From Paludibacteraceae bacterium (GTDB lineage Bacteria; Bacteroidota; Bacteroidia; Bacteroidales; Paludibacteraceae): a stretch of DNA of 12,732 bases. How positions within the stretch are numbered: the first letter of the stretch is position 1; each line of letters begins with the position of its first letter. The position numbers were made by a program, and so were the translations under genes. The notes below the pieces were generated by a model. It was not told where the DNA came from. It was given only the letters and a program-made list of their open reading frames with translations, and made no database searches. The stretch is taken from contig JAGCZK010000058.1 of assembly GCA_017960065.1 (NCBI GenBank), positions 1-12,732 of the forward strand, given 5' to 3'. Shown in pieces: positions 8,678-12,732 of the stretch.

Positions 8678-9952
8678 ATGCAAACCATTGACAAATTCAA
8701 CTTTGCCGGAAAGAAGGCAATCGTTCGCGTGGACTTCAACGTTCCTCTCGACGAAAACGGTAAAATCACCGACGACACCCGTATCCGTGGCGCTCTGCCG
8801 ACCCTGAAAAAAATCTTGGCCGACGGCGGCAGCCTCATCATCATGTCGCACATGGGTAAACCCAAAGGCAAAGTGAATGCCAAATTCTCGCTCAGCCAAA
8901 TCGTGGACGCCGTATCGGCCGCCCTCGGTGTCAAAGTGGCGTTCGCTCCCGACTGCGCCAAGGCTGCTGACGCTGCCAAAGCCCTGAAACCGGGCGAAGC
9001 GCTCTTGCTCGAAAACCTCCGCTTCTACGGCGAAGAGGAAGGCAAACCCGTAGGCATCGACAAAGAAGATCCCGCATACGAGGCTGCCAAGAAGGAAATG
9101 AAAGCCAAACAAAAAGACTTTGCCAAAACTTTGGCTTCGTACGCCGACTGCTATGTGAACGACGCCTTCGGCACCGCTCACCGCAAACACGCTTCGACGG
9201 CTGTCATCGCCGACTACTTCGATGCCAACAACAAAATGTTGGGCTACCTGATGGAAAAAGAAGTGAAGGCCGTTGACAACGTGCTCAACAACATCAAACG
9301 TCCGTTCGTTGCCATCATGGGCGGTTCGAAAGTATCGACCAAAATCGGTATCATCGAAAACCTGATGACCAAAGTGGACCGTCTGGTACTCTGCGGCGGT
9401 ATGACCTACACCTTCGCCAAAGCTAACGGCGGCACCGTAGGCGCTTCGATCTGCGAGGAAGACAAATTGGATTTGGCCCTCAACATCCAAGAGCTGGCCA
9501 AAAAGAACAACGTGGAACTGGTATTGGGCACCGACTCGGTCGTAACCAACGCCTTCGACTTCGATTCGATGTCGCTCAAACCGGGTGCCGAAGTTAAAAT
9601 TTGCGCCTCGGGTGCCATTCCCGACGGTTTCGAAGGATTGGATGCCGGTCCTAAGAGCCAGGAAAAATTCGCCAACGCCATCAAGGGTGCCAAAACCATT
9701 TTGTGGAACGGCCCGGCCGGCGTATTCGAATGTGACGACTTTACCGCCGGTTCGAAAGCCATCGCCAATGCGATTGCCGCCGCTACCAAAGAAGGCGCCT
9801 TCTCGCTCATCGGCGGAGGTGACTCGGTAGCCTGCATCAACAAATTCGGCTTGGCCGACCAAGTATCGTACATCTCGACCGGTGGCGGTGCTTTGCTCGA
9901 AGCCATCGAAGGCAAAATTCTGCCGGGTATCGCTGCCATCAAAGGCGAATAA
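8678..9952 (+). CDS. pgk: Phosphoglycerate kinase
   Basis: The enzyme interconverts 1,3-bisphosphoglycerate plus ADP and 3-phosphoglycerate plus ATP in cytoplasmic glycolysis and gluconeogenesis. At 424 residues it is longer than the usual bacterial 387-400; the extra sequence includes an insert after LLLENLRFYGEEEG. Substrate-binding motifs are present: VDFNVP (residues 18-23), the arginine of DDTRI (R35), SHMGKP (57-62) and GTAHRKHAS (165-173, R169). The C-terminal nucleotide-binding parts are GGSKVSTKI, WNGPAGVFE, GGGDS (379-383) and STGGGALLEAIEGK. All key residues look intact. No TAnnTTTG box was found in the short gap before it, so it may be cotranscribed with the CAP gene or use a promoter inside it. 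A strong terminator follows. Confidence 0.98.
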   Translation: MQTIDKFNFAGKKAIVRVDFNVPLDENGKITDDTRIRGALPTLKKILADGGSLIIMSHMGKPKGKVNAKFSLSQIVDAVSAALGVKVAFAPDCAKAADAAKALKPGEALLLENLRFYGEEEGKPVGIDKEDPAYEAAKKEMKAKQKDFAKTLASYADCYVNDAFGTAHRKHASTAVIADYFDANNKMLGYLMEKEVKAVDNVLNNIKRPFVAIMGGSKVSTKIGIIENLMTKVDRLVLCGGMTYTFAKANGGTVGASICEEDKLDLALNIQELAKKNNVELVLGTDSVVTNAFDFDSMSLKPGAEVKICASGAIPDGFEGLDAGPKSQEKFANAIKGAKTILWNGPAGVFECDDFTAGSKAIANAIAAATKEGAFSLIGGGDSVACINKFGLADQVSYISTGGGALLEAIEGKILPGIAAIKGE

Positions 9953-9973
9953 TCCGACCGTTGCCTGACAACT

Positions 9974-10005
9974 AAAACGGGAGTCTTTCGGGATTCCCGT
10001 TTTTT
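9974..10005 (+). terminator. Rho-independent terminator after pgk with a UUCG loop
   Basis: The arm AAAACGGGA (9974-9982) pairs with TCCCGTTTT (9995-10003). The stem continues through G-T, T-A, C-G and T-G pairs (9983-9986 with 9991-9994) to the tetraloop TTCG (9987-9990). Six T residues (10000-10005) complete it. Confidence 0.93.
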
Positions 10006-10016
10006 ATGTATCTTTG
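9986..10016 (+). promoter_or_regulatory. Promoter for the DUF2461 gene, partly inside the pgk terminator
   Basis: TATCTTTG at 10009-10016 is an exact TAnnTTTG element, 12 bases before the ATG. A weaker -33 candidate, TTTC at 9986-9989, lies 19 bases upstream and falls in the terminator loop. The -7 element is well supported, the -33 is not. The expected transcript leader is very short. Confidence 0.6.
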
Positions 10017-10028
10017 AAAGAAAAAAAC

Positions 10029-10712
10029 ATGGACAGCAGAAACATCCTCCGATTTTTGACCGAGTTGGCCGAAAACAACCACAAGACCTGGTTCGACGCC
10101 AACCGTTCGTGGTACCTCGACGTAAAGGCCGACTTTTTTGACTTCACCACCCGGCTCATCGAACGCGTAGCCGCCTTCGACCCCCGCTGCGAAGGGCTGA
10201 AAGTGTCGGACTGCACCTACCGTATCAACCGCGACATCCGTTTTTCGAACGACAAGCGGCCTTACAAAACCCATTTCGGAGCGTTCGTCTGCCCCGAAGG
10301 CAAGAAGTCGGGCTTCGGTGGCTATTATTTCCACATCGAGCCGGCCGGGCAGGATTACCTCAACACGCATTTGCTGGCCATCGGCGCCTACTGTCCCGAC
10401 AAGGAGGAACTGCAAAGCATCCGCGAGGAAATCTACGACAACACCGCCGACTTCAAGCGCAATCTGGCCAAAGCCAAAGGCTTCGACCTCTCGATCAACG
10501 AAAAGCTCAAGAAAGCCCCCGCGGGATTCCCCGCCGACTTTGCCGACATCGACCTGCTCAAATACAAGGCCTACTGCATCAGCAAACCGCTTTCGGAAAA
10601 ATTATTGTTTTCGGACAATCTGCTCGACGAAGTGTGCCGGCAGTTTAAAACGGGCTACGAATTCAACGAGCAGCTGAACCGCGCCATCGAATACGCGCAC
10701 CAGATGCGCTAA
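10029..10712 (+). CDS. DUF2461 / TIGR02453 family protein
   Basis: This 227-residue cytoplasmic-looking protein has no signal peptide or membrane segment. It carries the family's characteristic features: an N-terminal FLTELAENNHKTWFDANR (residues 9-26), the signature RINRDIRFSNDKRPYKTH (65-82), and GGYYFHIEP, followed by a helical C-terminal half. Length is normal for the family. The biochemical function of the family is not established as far as I know; the conserved Arg/Asp/Lys-rich signature suggests a binding or catalytic site, but that is inference. The ATG at 10029 is chosen over the TTG at 10014, which is part of the -7 box. Its stop overlaps the stop of the convergent minus-strand gene by two bases, leaving no room for a separate terminator. 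Confidence 0.85.
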   Translation: MDSRNILRFLTELAENNHKTWFDANRSWYLDVKADFFDFTTRLIERVAAFDPRCEGLKVSDCTYRINRDIRFSNDKRPYKTHFGAFVCPEGKKSGFGGYYFHIEPAGQDYLNTHLLAIGAYCPDKEELQSIREEIYDNTADFKRNLAKAKGFDLSINEKLKKAPAGFPADFADIDLLKYKAYCISKPLSEKLLFSDNLLDEVCRQFKTGYEFNEQLNRAIEYAHQMR

Positions 10713-11131
10713 AGCAGGTCCCAGGTCGGGATAGTCTGCAAATACGACCACGAAGCCGCCCCGGCATCGTAGCGGCAGGCATACGTCTGGCGGCCATTGC
10801 TTACAAACAGGTACGGCACCCCGAACACGAGGTTGTAGCGCGCCACCTGCTCAAACACCTTTTGGGTGATTTCGACCTCCGGCGCCTTGTATTCGACGAG
10901 CGCAACCGGCTTTCCCTGCCGGACGACCAGGGTGTCGCAACGCAGCGACTGCCCGTTGACCTCCACCCCGCGCTCGTTGACGATGCTGACCATGGGATAG
11001 CCGCACTCATCGACCAAATAACGGCAGAAGTACTGGCGCACCAACTCTTCGGGGGTGGCCGGAACCTCTTTTTTGCGGAATGGATCAAAAATATATCGTT
11101 TTCCTGCCTTATTTGTAAACCGGATTTCCAA
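10709..11131 (-). CDS. Small stand-alone protein with type I restriction HsdR N-terminal-like PD-(D/E)XK domain
   Basis: Starting at the TTG at 11131-11129, the product has 140 residues, all taken up by an HSDR_N_2-type domain. Visible features are YIFDPFRKKEV (13-23), TPEELVRQYF (26-35), and the nuclease core: D66 (RCDTLVV), E80-x-K82 (VEYKAPEV) and Q95 (QVARYN), then LFVSNGRQTYAC (108-119). Such short proteins are common in Bacteroidales and are often labelled 'type I restriction enzyme R protein N-terminus', but no ATPase/helicase domain and no hsdM or hsdS neighbour is present, so restriction activity should not be assumed. No ATG exists in a suitable place. The TTG start fits the promoter (28 bases from the -7 box) and the family N-terminus. 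The open frame continues far upstream, but that part is antisense to holA and unlike the family. Confidence 0.8.
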   Translation of the reverse strand: MEIRFTNKAGKRYIFDPFRKKEVPATPEELVRQYFCRYLVDECGYPMVSIVNERGVEVNGQSLRCDTLVVRQGKPVALVEYKAPEVEITQKVFEQVARYNLVFGVPYLFVSNGRQTYACRYDAGAASWSYLQTIPTWDLL

Positions 11132-11140
11132 AATATTTAT

Positions 11141-11148
11141 TATCTTTG
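11141..11148 (+). promoter_or_regulatory. -7 element for holA
   Basis: TATCTTTG matches TAnnTTTG exactly and lies 25 bases before the proposed TTG start of holA. The only upstream TTTG (11112-11115) is 25 bases away, longer than the usual 19-21, so the -33 element is doubtful. Confidence 0.6.
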
Positions 11149-11167
11149 TTATACGCTCACAAAGATA
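11141..11167. repeat. Perfect 9-bp inverted repeat joining the two opposed -7 boxes
   Basis: TATCTTTGT at 11141-11149 is the exact reverse complement of ACAAAGATA at 11159-11167, with a 9-base spacer. Each arm contains one -7 promoter box, so the repeat may simply be two identical promoter elements facing each other. It could also be an operator or form a small hairpin in either transcript's leader. Confidence 0.75.
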
Positions 11168-11191
11168 GAAGTTTTGGCTAAAGAAAACAAA
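11160..11191 (-). promoter_or_regulatory. Promoter for the minus-strand HsdR-N-like gene
   Basis: On the minus strand, TATCTTTG (11167 to 11160) is an exact -7 box, with TTTG (11191 to 11188) exactly 20 bases upstream. The -33 element therefore lies inside the 5' coding region of holA. Confidence 0.7.
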
Positions 11192-12178
11192 TATGCCGCC
11201 ATCATGCGGCAGCTCCAACTCCGACAATTCGCCCCCATCTATGTGCTTTCGGGCGAAGAAGGGTATTACATCGACAAGCTTTGCAACTGGATCGAGCAGA
11301 ACGTCCTGACCGAAGACGAACGCGAGTTCAACCAGGTCATCCGCTACGGGCGCGAAACCGACATCGAGACGATTATCAACGAAGCGCGCAGTTTTCCGGT
11401 AATGGCCGACCGACGGGTGGTCATCCTCAAAGAGGCGCAGGCGATGGTACGCAAAGACGGGTTGGCCAAACTCGAATACTACCTGCAAAAACCGCTCGAA
11501 ACCACGGTATTGGTCATCACCTACAAAAACGGGAAAATCGACGGCCGCAGCAATTGGCTCAAAGCCGCCGACAAGCTGGGGGTCGTGTACGATTCGGTCC
11601 GCCCCTACGAAAGCGAGCTGCCCGCATTCATTCAGGAACTTTGCCATACGCGTAAAGTCAGCATCGAACGCGCGGCGCTCGAAATGCTGGTCGATTACGT
11701 GGGGGCCAACTTGCAGCAACTGGAGAACATCATCGACCGACTGGCCCTGCAGGTGGGCGAAAAAGGCGGCATCACGCTCGATGCAGTCAAATCAAGCACC
11801 GCCGTCAGCCGCGAATACAAGCCCTACGAACTGACCGACAAAATCGCCAAGCGCGACATTGCCGGTGCCAACCGCCTGGTTTTGAACACCGACATCGTGA
11901 TCCAGCAGTTTGTGGGCACGCTTTTCCCCTTCTTTCAGAACCTGTTGATTTATGAATACATGGCCGACAAGTCGCGGCCGTCCGCCGCAGCGAAACTGGG
12001 ATTGGCCGAATTCCAGTTGCGCAACTACGAGGAAGCGGCGCGCCGCTACACCAAGATGCAGACCTTCAAGGCCATCGGCTATTTGCGCCAGTACGACTGC
12101 CAGTCGAAGGGATTGGGCGGACTGACGACCGACACCACCGAACTGATGAAAGAACTTTTGTACAAGATCATGCATTAA
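11174..12178 (+). CDS. holA: DNA polymerase III subunit delta
   Basis: The delta subunit is part of the clamp-loader complex and opens the beta sliding clamp at replication forks. With the TTG start at 11174 the protein has 334 residues, normal for the family. The N-terminus (AKENKYAAIMRQLQLRQF, residues 2-19) leads into APIYVLSGEEGYYIDKL, the degenerate nucleotide-binding fold typical of delta. ARSFPVMADRRVVILKEAQ, the middle VDYVGANLQQLENIIDRLAL, and the C-terminal collar region (TLFPFFQNLLIYEY, FKAIGYLRQYDCQSKGLGG) also match. The TTG is preferred because the family N-terminus, usually MAKK-like, aligns there and the promoter lies just upstream. The first in-frame ATG (11204) would remove ten residues. 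Bases 10862-11173 are open in this frame but antisense to the neighbouring gene. hppA follows after 18 bases, so cotranscription is likely. Confidence 0.93.
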   Translation: MAKENKYAAIMRQLQLRQFAPIYVLSGEEGYYIDKLCNWIEQNVLTEDEREFNQVIRYGRETDIETIINEARSFPVMADRRVVILKEAQAMVRKDGLAKLEYYLQKPLETTVLVITYKNGKIDGRSNWLKAADKLGVVYDSVRPYESELPAFIQELCHTRKVSIERAALEMLVDYVGANLQQLENIIDRLALQVGEKGGITLDAVKSSTAVSREYKPYELTDKIAKRDIAGANRLVLNTDIVIQQFVGTLFPFFQNLLIYEYMADKSRPSAAAKLGLAEFQLRNYEEAARRYTKMQTFKAIGYLRQYDCQSKGLGGLTTDTTELMKELLYKIMH

Positions 12179-12196
12179 CTCTTAAATATCACGACT

Positions 12197-12732
12197 ATGG
12201 AAATTCCACACATTTTTTGGGCAGTGCCTGCCGCCTCCCTGCTGGCACTGGGGTTTGCCTGGATGTTTTTCAAGCAAATGATGAAGGAAGAAGAAGGTAC
12301 GGATTTGATGAAGAAAATCGCCGCCTACGTCCGGCAAGGGGCCATGGCCTACCTGAAACAGCAGTACAAGGTGGTCATTATCGTATTTGTCGTGCTGGCC
12401 GCCATATTCGGTGTCATGTCGATGTTCGGCCTGCAAAACCCCTGGGTGTGGTTCGCCTTCCTGACCGGCGGATTCTTCTCGGGCTTGGCCGGATTCTTTG
12501 GTATGAAGACCGCCACCTATGCGTCGGCGCGTACCGCCAATGCCGCCCGTAAAAGTTTGGACGGCGGCCTGAAAGTGGCCTTCCGCTCGGGCGCGGTGAT
12601 GGGTCTCACCGTCGTCGGCCTGGCGCTGCTCGACATTTCGCTCTGGTACCTGGTGCTCAACCGGTTTATCGGCATGGAGAACCACTTGCTGATCATCACC
12701 ACCACCATGCTGACCTTTGGCATGGGTGCCTC
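12197..12732 (+). CDS. hppA: Membrane-bound ion-translocating pyrophosphatase (3'-partial)
   Basis: The first 178 complete codons are visible; the gene runs off the window. Family members use pyrophosphate hydrolysis to pump protons and/or sodium across the cytoplasmic membrane. Visible are a first membrane helix (about residues 6-25), the short acidic linker MMKEEEGTDLMKKI, the conserved AAYVRQGAMAYLKQQYK (42-58), a second helix (59-77), and a third region FLTGGFFSGLAGFFGMKTATYASARTANAAR (about 88-118). A fourth helix (about 131-153) and the beginning of another (LLIITTTMLTFGMGA, 164-178) follow. Catalytic Asp/Lys motifs and the residues that decide potassium dependence and ion choice are beyond the end, so the H+ or Na+ type cannot be read here. 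The ATG at 12197 places the start 18 bases after holA; no clear TAnnTTTG promoter lies in the gap. Confidence 0.93.
   Translation, partial: MEIPHIFWAVPAASLLALGFAWMFFKQMMKEEEGTDLMKKIAAYVRQGAMAYLKQQYKVVIIVFVVLAAIFGVMSMFGLQNPWVWFAFLTGGFFSGLAGFFGMKTATYASARTANAARKSLDGGLKVAFRSGAVMGLTVVGLALLDISLWYLVLNRFIGMENHLLIITTTMLTFGMGA

Noticed and set aside
8669..9862. 397-codon minus-strand open frame opposite pgk
   Set aside because: Codon-aligned antisense shadow of a clear, intact pgk; Phe/Val/Gly-rich with no domain.
10862..11173. Upstream extension of the holA frame
   Set aside because: It is antisense to the HsdR-N-like gene, does not resemble delta-subunit N-termini, and would place the start far upstream of the promoter box.
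11132..11719. Upstream extension of the minus-strand HsdR-N-like frame
   Set aside because: It lies antisense to holA in codon register and has no similarity to the family; the promoter at 11160-11191 lies downstream of it.
12157..12190. Possible hppA promoter: TTTG at 12157-12160 and TAAATATC at 12183-12190
   Set aside because: The second element departs from TAnnTTTG at two positions, the spacing is 22 bases, and the start site would nearly coincide with the ATG. Cotranscription with holA is simpler.

Overview
The window looks like a GC-rich member of the phylum Bacteroidota, most likely order Bacteroidales. Three things point there. It holds a giant protein with a type IX secretion (gliding-motility-type) C-terminal domain next to a PorP/SprF-family gene. 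Its promoters match the Bacteroidota -7 consensus TAnnTTTG, and its start codons lack Shine-Dalgarno sequences. The phosphoglycerate kinase and DNA polymerase III delta proteins read like Bacteroidales versions. Serine is mostly TCG or AGC, and the codons TTA, CTA and TCA are avoided. This avoidance leaves very long but spurious open frames on the opposite strand.

Layout. Positions 1-6195 carry the 3' part of a giant secreted surface protein: an N-terminal beta-rich region, a PKD domain, 21 tandem Ig-like units, a second PKD-like domain and a CHU_C-type sorting domain. Its stop overlaps the start of a PorP/SprF-like outer-membrane protein gene (6195-7190), so the two look translationally coupled. 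A hairpin terminator closes this unit. There follow panB (7289-8110), a secreted CAP-domain protein (8147-8656) and pgk (8678-9952), with a strong terminator after pgk. A DUF2461 gene (10029-10712) runs towards a minus-strand gene for a small stand-alone HsdR-N-like PD-(D/E)XK protein (10709-11131), and their stop codons overlap. That gene is transcribed divergently from holA (11174-12178) out of a very compact shared promoter region with mirrored -7 boxes. hppA, a membrane pyrophosphatase, begins 18 nt after holA and runs off the window.

How the parts fit together. The first two genes form a plausible export-and-anchor pair: a long multi-domain adhesin or filament and its dedicated PorP/SprF partner. 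The rest is mainly housekeeping: pantothenate/CoA synthesis, glycolysis, replication clamp loading and a pyrophosphate-driven ion pump. Two accessory proteins of unknown role are mixed in, plus one with a nuclease fold. No RNA genes, CRISPR arrays, insertion sequences or phage genes were seen. No stretch over 300 bases lacks a gene.

The most unusual structures are the higher-order repeat of the giant protein (21 units as seven trios of 218-230 residues) and the perfect 9-bp inverted repeat that forms both -7 boxes between holA and the nuclease-like gene. None of this amounts to a clearly new biological system.
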